A stretch of 64,000 nucleotides of DNA from Paraburkholderia elongata (GTDB lineage Bacteria; Pseudomonadota; Gammaproteobacteria; Burkholderiales; Burkholderiaceae): the NCBI RefSeq assembly GCF_013177735.1, contig NZ_WOEZ01000245.1:62001-126000 (forward strand), given 5' to 3'. The notes under the pieces are model-generated. The model made no database searches. It had not been told where the DNA came from and saw only the letters and a program-made list of their open reading frames with translations. The position numbers were made by a program, and so were the translations under genes. Shown here one piece after another: positions 6,969 through 15,169 of this stretch. Numbering within the stretch: the first letter of the stretch is position 1; every line of letters begins with the position of its first letter.

Positions 6969-8294
6969 TCAACTAGCAGATGCGGACATCGGCAGCACAA
7001 TGACGTTGTCGGTCGTCAATGCGCTCAACCTCTCGCCAAGCCGCGCCCATGCCTCGCGCTTTTCCGGGCCGTAGTCATGCCGCTGATACACCCGCGCCAT
7101 CCGGTTCTGCTCGCGGTGGTTCAGGCAGGCTTCGATTACGGCGGGCTGCACGCCAACTGCTTGCATAAGGGTTGCCGCCGTACGCCGTAGGTCGTGCGGG
7201 GTCCACTTCTCATCGCCGAGCACGAGTGCGTTCGCGTGCTGGGTCGTACGTTTCGAATGCGCGGCGCGGTCATAAAACCGCAGTTGTCGGTCGCTGATCT
7301 GTTTCGTGATGGACTTCACGTCGATATGGTTGTCTCCCTTCGATGAAGGCATGAGCCATACCTTGTTGCTTGATAGTTCCATCAATGCCCGCATATTCAT
7401 CAGCGCGAAAGGCGACAGGTGGATCACGTGTGTGTCGTCGTTCTTCGCGTTCGAGGCCGGGATGCGCCACGTCGCGGCGCTCAGGTCGATATCGGCTTTA
7501 CGGGCTTTGATGAGTTCGCCGACTCGCGCATTGGTTGCCAGTAGCGCCATGACGGCGTGCTGCGTGCTATCGAGTAGATCGGCGGCTTTGAGCGCAGCGG
7601 GGAGGGCACGCAGTTCCTTATCGGACAGTGTACGTTCCCGTTCTTCATTTGGACCCCCGACATGCTTTTTCTCGATGCCGCTCGTGGGGTCAACGGCGAC
7701 GATCTCGCGCACGAGCGCGTAACCGAGCATTTGCCGTAGTTCGGCCAGCAGTCGATTCGCCAGTCTCGGCGCACCACGCGCTTTCACGGCGTCGAGGATT
7801 TTCATCAAGTCAGCGCGCCTGATGTCGTCGGCATAGCGCTCGCCGATGGCGGGCAGCACGTCCTTTTCGAGTCCGCGTATGGTTTCCTTGCCGCCGTCCT
7901 TGCGCCCCCCGAGGTCGGACACTGCCCACTGTGCGAATAGCGCGCGTACCGTCAGTCGAGCGTCTTGTTTTGCTTGCTCAGCCTTGCGCGTGGCTTCTGC
8001 GGCTTCACGTTCGCGCTTGTCAGCTTCGCGCTGCTCGATTGGGTCGAGACCCTGGCGAACAAGGTCGCGGGCCTTGTTGCGCGCTTCTCGAATTTCCGTT
8101 AGCGGCGTGGCGGGCCACGTACCGCATGCAATTTCGCGCCGTTTGGTGCCCACGCGGTATTGATACCAAAAACTCGCGCTCACGCCGTCACCGGCTTTGC
8201 GCACCTTGCCCCATAGCCCGTCTCCGTCACGAAGCACCTTGCCGATGTCCGCTGGTTTGAGCGCCTGCAACTGCTTGACGGTAAGCTTCGCCAT
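6969..8294 (-). CDS. P4-type tyrosine integrase (441 aa)
   Basis: This is a site-specific recombinase that would integrate and excise the element at a tRNA gene. The N-terminal 90 residues form the DUF4102 arm-binding domain, followed by a charged linker, a core-binding domain and the catalytic domain. The active-site set is visible: Arg257 in NARVGELI, a likely Lys284, HDLR (His367, Arg370), His393 in CLNH, and Tyr403 in VYQRH. The length is normal for the family, so it looks intact. The start MAKLTVKQ at 8294 is chosen by homology; a GTG or ATG 30 bases upstream is possible. The gene ends next to the AlpA-like gene and starts about 170 bases from the tRNA-Pro fragment. Confidence 0.9.
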   Translation of the reverse strand: MAKLTVKQLQALKPADIGKVLRDGDGLWGKVRKAGDGVSASFWYQYRVGTKRREIACGTWPATPLTEIREARNKARDLVRQGLDPIEQREADKREREAAEATRKAEQAKQDARLTVRALFAQWAVSDLGGRKDGGKETIRGLEKDVLPAIGERYADDIRRADLMKILDAVKARGAPRLANRLLAELRQMLGYALVREIVAVDPTSGIEKKHVGGPNEERERTLSDKELRALPAALKAADLLDSTQHAVMALLATNARVGELIKARKADIDLSAATWRIPASNAKNDDTHVIHLSPFALMNMRALMELSSNKVWLMPSSKGDNHIDVKSITKQISDRQLRFYDRAAHSKRTTQHANALVLGDEKWTPHDLRRTAATLMQAVGVQPAVIEACLNHREQNRMARVYQRHDYGPEKREAWARLGERLSALTTDNVIVLPMSASAS

Positions 8295-8299
8295 GTTCT

Positions 8300-8322
8300 T
8301 TGACCCCGACGTTGACCCCGAC
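8300..8322. repeat. Tandem 11-bp repeat in front of the integrase gene
   Basis: TTGACCCCGAC occurs twice, separated by one base (8300-8310 and 8312-8322), directly upstream of the integrase start. A 12-bp period places the copies about one helical turn apart. That suits an autoregulatory or arm-type integrase site, though this is inferred. Confidence 0.5.
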
Positions 8323-8467
8323 AAAAATCGGAGTTACAACAGGATGAATTAGGTATGAGACCGGATGCGCAATACCATTATAGCCTTACGTGGAGGGGTT
8401 TTTGGGGCAATGAGCAGGATGCTTCGAGATGCGATGGGACGATGGAATACCTTTATGGGGTGCAGGT

Positions 8468-8503
<36 letters not shown>

Positions 8504-8507
8504 AATC

Positions 8508-8541
8508 AAGGCCTTACAAGCAATGCTTGTAAGGCCTTTTT
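8508..8541 (+). terminator. Strong intrinsic terminator downstream of the tRNA-Pro fragment
   Basis: A perfect 14-bp stem (AAGGCCTTACAAGC paired with GCTTGTAAGGCCTT) with an AAT loop is followed by TTTTT. It was presumably the native terminator of the tRNA-Pro transcript, left on the chromosomal side after integration. Confidence 0.85.
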
Positions 8542-8613
8542 CGTTTTGGGGCGGATTTTGCCCCGCTGGCACACCGTGTACAGGTGATTGTCAGTGTGCA
8601 GAGACGAGTGCGA

Positions 8614-9294
8614 TTATCCGTGGTTGGCTCGTGAGCGCTGGCTGCCTTTGGCTCGAGACTTCGACGAAGTATCGTCAGGCCCTTCAAGGCTCGGTAGTAC
8701 CAATTCCTCCATCAATGCCAGTGTCCGCAGACAAAACTCATTGCCAGCAGCTCGTTCCGCGTCTGAAAAGTGTGCAATCGCAGGCGCGATCGACGACTCT
8801 TTCGCAAGCTTGACTATCGCCTTATCAACGATGTCCAGGCCTTTCTTGGTCAGATGGACGATGAATCCGCCGCCGTGACTTGGGTCAGGCTGACGTTCCA
8901 CCATGCCGAGGCTCGCGAGACGGTCGATCTTTTTGGTAATTGCGCCCGAGGTAACGAGTAGCGCTCGATACAAGTCTGTCGGGCGCTTTGCGTATGGGTG
9001 ACCGCTGCGGCGTAGTGCCAGCAGCACACGCATGTCCGACCCGCTAATACCCCATAGGCTCTGGCACATTTTGTCGAACGCCTGTTCTACGAGCGTGCCG
9101 AGTCGCATGAAATAGATCGCGAGAAGGAAGTTGGAGAGATCGAGTTCGCTGTGTTCACGTTGCCACTGCAGCGTGATGAACTCAATGAGGCTGCTACCAG
9201 GAAGATTCGATTTCCTGGCGGGCACTGACTGCTCCACTACCGCATTCTTGCGGGTTCGGGTAGACGCGGGTCGCTTTGCGGCGGCGATGCTCAT
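8614..9294 (-). CDS. MarR-family transcriptional regulator (226 aa)
   Basis: The central segment shows the MarR winged helix: a dimerisation helix with AIYFMRLGTLVEQAFDKM, a recognition region (RPTDLYRALLVTSGAITKKIDRL) and a wing (GMVERQPDPSHGGGFIVHLT). About 50 extra basic residues precede it. MarR proteins usually repress catabolic or efflux genes until an aromatic ligand binds. It sits at the downstream end of the leftward Rieske oxygenase operon and is the only regulator between 8.6 and 22 kb, so it is the best candidate to control that locus. The ATG at 9294 is chosen because the upstream in-frame sequence runs into the truncated hydrolase gene. Confidence 0.85.
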   Translation of the reverse strand: MSIAAAKRPASTRTRKNAVVEQSVPARKSNLPGSSLIEFITLQWQREHSELDLSNFLLAIYFMRLGTLVEQAFDKMCQSLWGISGSDMRVLLALRRSGHPYAKRPTDLYRALLVTSGAITKKIDRLASLGMVERQPDPSHGGGFIVHLTKKGLDIVDKAIVKLAKESSIAPAIAHFSDAERAAGNEFCLRTLALMEELVLPSLEGPDDTSSKSRAKGSQRSRANHG

Positions 9295-9413
9295 CTCGAT
9301 GACTTCCCTGGAAGTATGTTCACTCCCGGCCAATTGTAGTGGGACCGGCTCAATACGGCCGTGCACAATTGTACGTAGAATTTCCGACGACGCGTCAAAG
9401 ATCAGGAGCGTCG

Positions 9414-9830
9414 CTATACCGCTTGCACCGCGTTGCGCAAGGTGTCGGCTATCTGGCCGGCGAGGAACGGCGAGAGCTTCCAGGTTGTGGGCGTCACACC
9501 GTGATCCAGTGCATACGTGCGAAATTGTCGGCATACCGCGTCGAAGCTGTCGCGACTACCCATCAGCCATCCCCCGCCGTGAAAGGCCATCGTGACCCCT
9601 ATGGCGCCTTTCGGACGGCAGATGCGTACGGGGATTCCGGCGTCGAGACCCGGAATGACGAGATCGAAAACCTTGTCGATACGGGGGGCCGGCGCCCGTG
9701 CGGCAGTGCGTGCGGAGATGCCTGCGCGCGCCTCCTCGGGGCTCACCTCTGCCATGCTCGGTTTCGTTGCGGCATTTGCAGCGATAGCTCGAAGCGACGG
9801 GTGGATGTGGTCTTGAGCGGAAGAAGACAT
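9414..9830 (-). pseudogene. Truncated alpha/beta hydrolase (HSL-type esterase remnant, 138 aa)
   Basis: The first 110 residues match the start of hormone-sensitive-lipase-type esterases, including the oxyanion-hole motif HGGGW within AFHGGGWLMGSRDSFDAV. Intact members have about 310 residues and a GDSAGG nucleophile elbow. Here the frame ends after an unrelated 30-residue tail, so the nucleophile, acid and histidine are all missing. The gene starts eight bases after the SDR stop codon, so it was the last gene of the oxygenase operon. It cannot be an active esterase. Confidence 0.7.
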
Positions 9831-9838
9831 CGTCGATT

Positions 9839-10663
9839 TCAGGGAGTCGGGGTCGTTGAGGGAGCGAACGTAATGGGGGGAATGGCGGCAAGGACGCTGA
9901 GGCCGCCATCGACAGTGATGATTTCACCCGCCATATGGGCGCTCAGGTCGGAGGCAAGGAATAACAGGTGGCCGGCGATTTCTGCCGGCGTGGCGGCCCG
10001 TCCAATCGGAATCGCGTGACCGACTTTCGTCCACGTCGCTTCGTCCAGGCGCTGATTCAGTCGCGGCGTGCGGACGAACCCCGGAGATACCGCATTGATG
10101 CGCACTTTGTGGGGGGCATACTCGGCACCCGCGCAGCGCACGAGGTGATGCAATGCCGCCTTCGAGGCCGCGTAGGCAACCTCGTTCGGCACAGCGCGAT
10201 CGCCGGCGAGCGAGCCGACAAACGCAAAGGTGCCGCCACCATCGGCCTTCATCATTTCGCCGCCAATCTGAATCGCGAGGTAAGCATGGCGCACGACAAT
10301 ATCGAATTGCTGGTCCCACGACGCATCGTCGACGGCAGCTAGCGGCTTGACTCCCGCAACACCGATGATGTCGACGACGCCATGGATGCGGCCGAAGTGC
10401 TGGCGCGCGGTGTCGAACACGCGCTGCATGTCGTCGCGAGATGTTGCGTCCGCCACGCACGGTATCCCGGCCACGGCGTCTGCAATGTTCCGGGCGAGCG
10501 CCTCGTCGCGGTCGACGCAGAGCACGCGAGCACCCGCCTGCGCGAGTGCGTGAACGGTTTGCTCGCCGATGCCCTGGCCAGCGCCAAGCACCACAAAACC
10601 GCGGCCGTCGAGTCGTAACAAGGACAAGTAGTCCGGAACATCGTTATGGGTGTTGTGGGTCAC
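9839..10663 (-). CDS. Short-chain dehydrogenase/reductase (274 aa)
   Basis: This is a classical SDR with the cofactor motif GAGQGIG at residues 27-33, the active-site Ser151 (FVGSLAG), and Tyr164 and Lys168 in YAASK. An acidic residue after the second strand (VDRD) points to NAD(H). In this operon it probably oxidises a dihydrodiol or alcohol made by the Rieske oxygenases, although the substrate is not readable. Translation starts at a GTG about ten bases after GGAGG, and that site overlaps the end of the preceding Rieske gene, so the genes are translationally close. The length is normal. Confidence 0.88.
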   Translation of the reverse strand: MTHNTHNDVPDYLSLLRLDGRGFVVLGAGQGIGEQTVHALAQAGARVLCVDRDEALARNIADAVAGIPCVADATSRDDMQRVFDTARQHFGRIHGVVDIIGVAGVKPLAAVDDASWDQQFDIVVRHAYLAIQIGGEMMKADGGGTFAFVGSLAGDRAVPNEVAYAASKAALHHLVRCAGAEYAPHKVRINAVSPGFVRTPRLNQRLDEATWTKVGHAIPIGRAATPAEIAGHLLFLASDLSAHMAGEIITVDGGLSVLAAIPPITFAPSTTPTP

Positions 10664-10676
10664 GGGAGTAGCCTCC

Positions 10677-11945
10677 TCAGGCTGTCACTGCCTGGCGATG
10701 TGCTGGCAGCAGGTCTTGCCAGGCTGTACCGTCTTCGAGTTGCCGGTCGCAGGCGCTCACGCCCCGGAGGTCAAGGCCGAGCGCTGGCGGTTGCCGGTTC
10801 TCCATCACGCGCTTGATCGAATCCAGGAGCACACGGCGCACGCGCACGACAGCCTGGTCGGCGGGCACCAGGTGCTCGCGCGATCGATCGTAAAGGGGGC
10901 CCTGAGACAGCCCGATCGTTGCGTCCTCCACCTCGACGCCGCGCAATCCGGTCCAGTTTTCCTTCATCAGCTCGCGGTTCTGGCCGAACGTGTCCATCCA
11001 GCTGGCCGTGAACGTGCAATTCTTGCGGTCATAGTACTTGGGGTCGTTCAACCCGAGCAACTCGATGATCTTATCTTCAGTCACCGGGGCGTCGCCGTGG
11101 ACGACGATGTAGGTGCTTGTGTGCGTGTCATCTTCGGGGACCTCGAGGACGGTGAACTGAAACGCCGGGGCAGGGATGATGCGGCCGTACGGGACGATAA
11201 ATGGGACCACGCGTGCGTTGCGGACTCTCGGGTCCTCGGTCTTGCGCAGAGCGACATAGTGGAAACCGAAGGCCGTATCTTCGATTTTCAGAGCCGGTTC
11301 CAGGTCATTGGATGCAAGCGCAGCGGGATTGACTACGTCAGGGTTGGGTGTGAATTCGTCGTCTTTCCAGCCGGGGCGCGCCATGTTGGTGTGCAGTACG
11401 CCGACATGAGAACTATCCTCTCCGCCTTCGACCAACTGCAGATAGTTGCAGGCGACGTTGATGCGCAGCACGACGCGATTGTTCGGTGCAGAGTCCATGA
11501 AGGCGTAGCGCGAAAACGCCGGAAGCAACTCGAGCGGGCCGACGTAAGCCCAGACGATGCCGCCTTCCTCGCGCGCTGGAAAGGCCGGTGCCTTCATTCG
11601 TGTCGCGTACTTCGGATCGGCGTGGTTCGGCGTTTCCAATACGGCACCGGAAACGCTGAATTTCCAGCCGTGATAGAGGCACCGGATGCCGCCTTCTTCG
11701 ACCCGTCCAAGTGCGAGCGACGCGCCGCGATGCATGCACAGCTCTTCCAGAAAGCCTACCTTGCCCTCGGTGTCCCGGAATGCGACATAGTTCTCGCCGA
11801 GCAGACGGACACGGAGTGGCGGGCAGTCCGGATGCGGCAACTGGGCTGAGGTGCACACTGGGTGCCAGAAACGTCGCATCAAGGTGCCCCCCGGCGTACC
11901 CGGACCCACACGGCAGAGAATCTCGTTGTCTTCGTGGCTCAACAT
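10677..11945 (-). CDS. Rieske oxygenase large subunit, second paralogue (422 aa)
   Basis: This is an aromatic-ring hydroxylating oxygenase of the phthalate 4,5-dioxygenase or vanillate O-demethylase type (alpha subunit only). The Rieske cluster ligands are Cys70 and His72 (CMHRG), then Cys89 and His92 (CLYHGW). The mononuclear iron motif is EDSSHVGVLH, with Asp177, His180 and His185. The 422-residue length is normal. It has the ribosome binding site AAAGGAG and sits 24 bases downstream of its paralogue. Such enzymes need the ferredoxin-type reductase encoded first in the operon. Demethylation or dihydroxylation is possible; the true substrate is unknown. Confidence 0.88.
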   Translation of the reverse strand: MLSHEDNEILCRVGPGTPGGTLMRRFWHPVCTSAQLPHPDCPPLRVRLLGENYVAFRDTEGKVGFLEELCMHRGASLALGRVEEGGIRCLYHGWKFSVSGAVLETPNHADPKYATRMKAPAFPAREEGGIVWAYVGPLELLPAFSRYAFMDSAPNNRVVLRINVACNYLQLVEGGEDSSHVGVLHTNMARPGWKDDEFTPNPDVVNPAALASNDLEPALKIEDTAFGFHYVALRKTEDPRVRNARVVPFIVPYGRIIPAPAFQFTVLEVPEDDTHTSTYIVVHGDAPVTEDKIIELLGLNDPKYYDRKNCTFTASWMDTFGQNRELMKENWTGLRGVEVEDATIGLSQGPLYDRSREHLVPADQAVVRVRRVLLDSIKRVMENRQPPALGLDLRGVSACDRQLEDGTAWQDLLPAHRQAVTA

Positions 11946-11969
11946 ATAAAGCTCCTTTCCTGACTTTCG

Positions 11970-13271
11970 TTATTGGCTGCGCTCTGCACGTGCAGCATGG
12001 GTCGACACGATCCGATGGTGCGGAACCAGGGTGCGCCAGTCCTCGTCGATGCCGATCTCACCCGACACGCCAATGGCGCTGCCGGCGTCCGCTCGCAGCG
12101 CGGCTATCTCCTGCTGGTCACGAGCCGCCCGGGCATATGCCAGCAAGCAGCGCTGAAGACGACTGATCGCGAGGTCGGCAGTGGATAGCATCTCCTGCGA
12201 TCGGTCGCGAATCGCGCCGCTCGACACGCTGCATGCGGCGTCTTCCTGCGTGATGCCGTCAAAACCGGTGAAATGACCGTTCCGCTGCTGCCCGCGGTCC
12301 TGGCGGTAGCCATTGGCAACGGACATTGCCGCCGAAGAGTCACAGGTGTCGGCCGTCATCCCGTACTTGCGCAGCGTCGGCTCATCCAGGCCCACGAACG
12401 TGAGTTGCTCACTGCGCAACGGCTCTTCGCCAACGAGCTTTTCGGCATCCCACCACACGTGATACAGGTTGCAGCGCTCGTCGCTCACCGGCACGATCGC
12501 AAGCCAGACATCCCCGTTCGCGTTAGCGATGAAGCAGGGAGCGATGAACGACGTTACTCGAGCGATACGCTTGTCGCCGGTTTGGCGGATGGCCACATAG
12601 TGGAAGCCGAAGTCCGTCTCGTCTGCTTCGATCTTGGGGGCCGCGTCGAACTGCATGTGCGAAGTCTTCTTCGCATAGTCGAGATTGGAGTCGTTAGTCC
12701 TGGCCAGTGCGGAACTATGAAGGACGGTCAAATGCGATGAATCGACAAGACCTTCGATCACCTGAACAAAATTGGCGTTGACAACTGCGCAGGCATTGAT
12801 ACGGTTCGAGTCTGGCTGGTCCATAAAGGCCCAGTGCGGGAAGGGCGGCTCTTTACCCTTTGGACCCAGATAACCCCAGACGATGCCACCCACCTCCTGC
12901 ACTGGGTAGGTTCGACCCTTGATGCGCTCCTTGAATTTCGGGTCCTCGACGTTTGGGGTCTCGAGGACAGTCCCATCCACCGCAAACTTCCAGCCGTGAT
13001 AGATGCAGCGCAGCCCATCGCCCTCCGCGCGGGCCAATTGCATTGAAGCACCCCGGTGCAGGCAACCCTCTGCATAGAGACCGGGCCGACCCTGCTGGTC
13101 GCGCCACACGACAAACCGCTCACCCAGCAGGTCAATTGTCTGCGGTTCGCCATTCGCCTGCGGCATGTCCGACGACTGGATCACGGGCAACCAGAAACGG
13201 CGCATTGCATCGCCCATGGCCGTACCTGTGCCAGTACGGCACATTAGTTCGTTATCTTGCTTGGTCAACAT
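11970..13271 (-). CDS. Rieske oxygenase large subunit, first paralogue (433 aa)
   Basis: It is in the same family as its downstream neighbour, and all iron-binding positions fall at identical residue numbers: Cys70 and His72 (CLHRG), Cys89 and His92 (CIYHGW), then Asp177, His180 and His185 (VDSSHLTVLH). The two proteins keep the same N-terminal layout but diverge strongly after residue 190, where the substrate pocket is formed. That suggests different substrates or a mixed trimer. A GAGGGATC ribosome binding site precedes the ATG. It lies 44 bases after the reductase gene and is clearly in one operon with it. Confidence 0.88.
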   Translation of the reverse strand: MLTKQDNELMCRTGTGTAMGDAMRRFWLPVIQSSDMPQANGEPQTIDLLGERFVVWRDQQGRPGLYAEGCLHRGASMQLARAEGDGLRCIYHGWKFAVDGTVLETPNVEDPKFKERIKGRTYPVQEVGGIVWGYLGPKGKEPPFPHWAFMDQPDSNRINACAVVNANFVQVIEGLVDSSHLTVLHSSALARTNDSNLDYAKKTSHMQFDAAPKIEADETDFGFHYVAIRQTGDKRIARVTSFIAPCFIANANGDVWLAIVPVSDERCNLYHVWWDAEKLVGEEPLRSEQLTFVGLDEPTLRKYGMTADTCDSSAAMSVANGYRQDRGQQRNGHFTGFDGITQEDAACSVSSGAIRDRSQEMLSTADLAISRLQRCLLAYARAARDQQEIAALRADAGSAIGVSGEIGIDEDWRTLVPHHRIVSTHAARAERSQ

Positions 13272-13315
13272 GTTGATCCCTCGCTACGATGTTTGGCAGT
13301 GGGTGACCGGCCGGC

Positions 13316-14287
13316 TCAGAGATCGAGCACCAGCCGGGAAGTTTTCGCGCGCGAGCAGCACGGCATGAAGCTGTCGTTACGTGCCCGCTCTTCGTCCGTC
13401 AGATAAAGGTCTCGATGGTCGGGTACGCCGGCCAGCACCTTCGTCATGCAGGTGCCACAGACACCCTGCTCGCAGGACAGCGGCAGGTTGAACCCGGCGT
13501 CGAGCAAAGCGTGCGCGGCACTTTGATCCGCGTGAACCTCGATGACCCGGCCACTGCTGCCGATCTCGATTTCGAACCGTTCGTCATCCGAAGAATCGAC
13601 TGACGCTGCCGCGAAATATTCGCGGTGCAGGTGCCCCTCGTCCCAACCGAGTTCGCGCGCAGTCTGCAGGATGTGGTCCATGAAGCCGGTGGGTCCACAC
13701 ACGTACAGATGCTTGTCGGGTGATGGCGAACCGATCGCGGAGCGGGCATCGAGTTGCTGGCCAGGGGCGCCGTCGTCGACGTGCACGTGCACGCGCGACT
13801 CGTCGTCAAATTGCGCTTGTTGCAGGCGGTCGACGAAAGCCATGCGCGACAACGTGCGCCCGCAATAGTGCATCTCGAATGTGCGGTGCTCGCGCGCCAG
13901 TTGCTGTGCCATGCAGAGGATTGGCGTGATGCCGATGCCGCCCGCGAACAGAATCGAACGGTCTTTTTGACCGTTGTGCAGGGTAAAGTGGTTGCGCGGG
14001 GCGCTGATCGTGAGCGTGTCTCCCGCATGCACGTCCTCGAGAAGTTTCACCGAGCCGCCGCGTGATTGAGGGTCACGCAGCACGCCGATCCGGTAGCACG
14101 GGTATTCGCCCGGCAAGTCATACAAGGAGTACTGACGCACGGGACCCTGAGGCACGTGCAGGTCGATGTGCGAACCTGCTTCGAAGGCGGGCAGTTCACC
14201 ATCCGACAACGGCGAGAGCTCGTAGCCGGCAATGTCGTCCGCCAGCCAAATCTTGGCGGAGACTTTGACTTGCAGCAAGGTGTTCAT
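13316..14287 (-). CDS. Phthalate-dioxygenase-reductase-type ferredoxin reductase (323 aa)
   Basis: This is an electron-transfer partner of Rieske oxygenases with the VanB/PDR domain order. The FMN-binding domain has RQYSL at residues 51-55. The NAD domain has GGIGITP at 116-122 and CGP near 198. The C-terminal plant-type 2Fe-2S domain has Cys272, Cys277, Cys280 and Cys310. It moves electrons from NADH through FMN to the oxygenases encoded downstream. The start MNTLLQVKV at 14287 is chosen from the family's usual N-terminus. An in-frame GTG at 14341 overlaps the hemerythrin stop codon and would add 18 residues, so coupling to that gene cannot be excluded. Confidence 0.88.
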   Translation of the reverse strand: MNTLLQVKVSAKIWLADDIAGYELSPLSDGELPAFEAGSHIDLHVPQGPVRQYSLYDLPGEYPCYRIGVLRDPQSRGGSVKLLEDVHAGDTLTISAPRNHFTLHNGQKDRSILFAGGIGITPILCMAQQLAREHRTFEMHYCGRTLSRMAFVDRLQQAQFDDESRVHVHVDDGAPGQQLDARSAIGSPSPDKHLYVCGPTGFMDHILQTARELGWDEGHLHREYFAAASVDSSDDERFEIEIGSSGRVIEVHADQSAAHALLDAGFNLPLSCEQGVCGTCMTKVLAGVPDHRDLYLTDEERARNDSFMPCCSRAKTSRLVLDL

Positions 14288-14337
14288 TGGGATCGATTTA
14301 TCTTCCATGGGGATGTAGGCATAAAGAGGATTGCGTG

Positions 14338-14892
14338 TCACGCGGCGATGTGAAGTCGACGCCGGATGACTACTGGCGAGGCGCCCAACTGGCGTTGCAC
14401 TAGCCAGCGCGCCAAACCTTGGTCCATCACGCGCACATGCTCCGGAAACCAGTCCATCAGCGCTCTGGCAAAAGAGCGGACAACCTCGGTTCGTCCATCA
14501 GCCAGCATGACGCGTACTTCGTCGAGCGACCGGAGCACGGCCGCATGCTCGTCGATATGGCAACCCGCTGAACCATAGGCTGTCTCGCGCATCGAGGCGT
14601 CTTCGTCGTCAAAATGGCGGTGCGCATGTTCGGCAAACGCTTCGAGCGCGTTCTCAAGATTGTTGTCGTCCGTAGTCAGAAGCGCGTGTACACATGCGAC
14701 AAACTCATGGTGGGTTTCGTCCATCGTCTGATGGCCAAGTGCATAGTCGTCGTGCCAGGCGAAGCCAGGGATTACACGATCCTTCCCCCTCGCATGTTGC
14801 GTTGACTCGACCATTGATGACGCTACTGCTGGGCTCGGCGATGGCGCGGTACCGCGGCCGTCAATTGTCTGTTGCTCTTCCAAATCTTTCAT
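14338..14892 (-). CDS. Bacteriohemerythrin-like protein (184 aa)
   Basis: All seven residues of the di-iron site are present in order: His54 (LGHQTMDE), His93 and Glu97 (HFDDE), His112 and His116 (HIDEH), and His152 and Asp157 (HVRVMD). The aromatic and helical frame is also typical. A non-conserved 40-residue N-terminus and a short C-terminal extension flank the domain. Bacterial hemerythrins bind O2 reversibly and can sense or deliver it. This is the promoter-proximal gene of the Rieske oxygenase operon and its stop overlaps the possible GTG start of the reductase, which suggests that it stores or delivers O2 for these oxygenases; that role is inferred. Confidence 0.88.
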   Translation of the reverse strand: MKDLEEQQTIDGRGTAPSPSPAVASSMVESTQHARGKDRVIPGFAWHDDYALGHQTMDETHHEFVACVHALLTTDDNNLENALEAFAEHAHRHFDDEDASMRETAYGSAGCHIDEHAAVLRSLDEVRVMLADGRTEVVRSFARALMDWFPEHVRVMDQGLARWLVQRQLGASPVVIRRRLHIAA

Positions 14893-14935
14893 TTGTCAAC
14901 GCACTCCTGCTCAGTTGATCACGCTGGTCTATCTG

Positions 14936-14951
14936 ATCTTCCTAGGAAGAT
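14936..14951. promoter_or_regulatory. Perfect 16-bp palindrome, putative operator O1
   Basis: ATCTTCCTAGGAAGAT is a perfect inverted repeat, 44 bases upstream of the hemerythrin start. The same arrangement recurs at 15132-15147, upstream of the divergent porin gene, so one regulator probably controls both directions. The MarR protein encoded at 8614-9294 is the only local candidate. Confidence 0.6.
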
Positions 14952-15112
14952 ATTTAATTGCGTGGTGAATGTCGAGATAGGGCAAACGCCTATACATATG
15001 AAAATTTCAAAAAAAGGCGGCGAATTTTCGGCCGAAAGGTTTGCCGGATATGACGATCACGAACCTGTGAAGCGCCGGGTTCGGGTAACTCCCGACAGCA
15101 AATAGTTTGACA

Positions 15113-15147
15113 TGGAAGATGATCAAAAATTATCTTCCACGGAAGCA
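15113..15147. promoter_or_regulatory. Putative operator O2 upstream of the porin gene
   Basis: ATCTTCCACGGAAGCA (15132-15147) matches O1 at 13 of 16 positions. In addition TGGAAGAT at 15113-15120 forms a second inverted repeat with ATCTTCCA at 15132-15139 across an 11-bp spacer. It ends about 20 bases before the porin start codon, a position suited to repression. Confidence 0.55.
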
Positions 15148-15169
15148 CATAACCAAACGGAGACAGATG

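Larger units (their letters stand above)
14893..15169. promoter_or_regulatory. Divergent promoter region between hemerythrin operon and porin gene
   Basis: This 277-bp gap separates two divergently transcribed genes and holds two copies of the ATCTTCC palindrome described separately. It is AT-rich around 14950-15010. I do not assign exact -35 and -10 boxes, because several weak candidates exist on each strand. Confidence 0.6.

Noticed and set aside
6721..6972. Leftward 83-codon frame downstream of the integrase gene
   Set aside because: There is no ribosome binding site, it overlaps the integrase stop by four bases and it shows no protein features beyond a chance hydrophobic patch.
10650..11849. 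Long rightward open frame (399 codons) opposite a Rieske oxygenase gene
   Set aside because: It is antisense to a gene with complete iron-binding motifs and has the biased composition of a GC-rich shadow frame.
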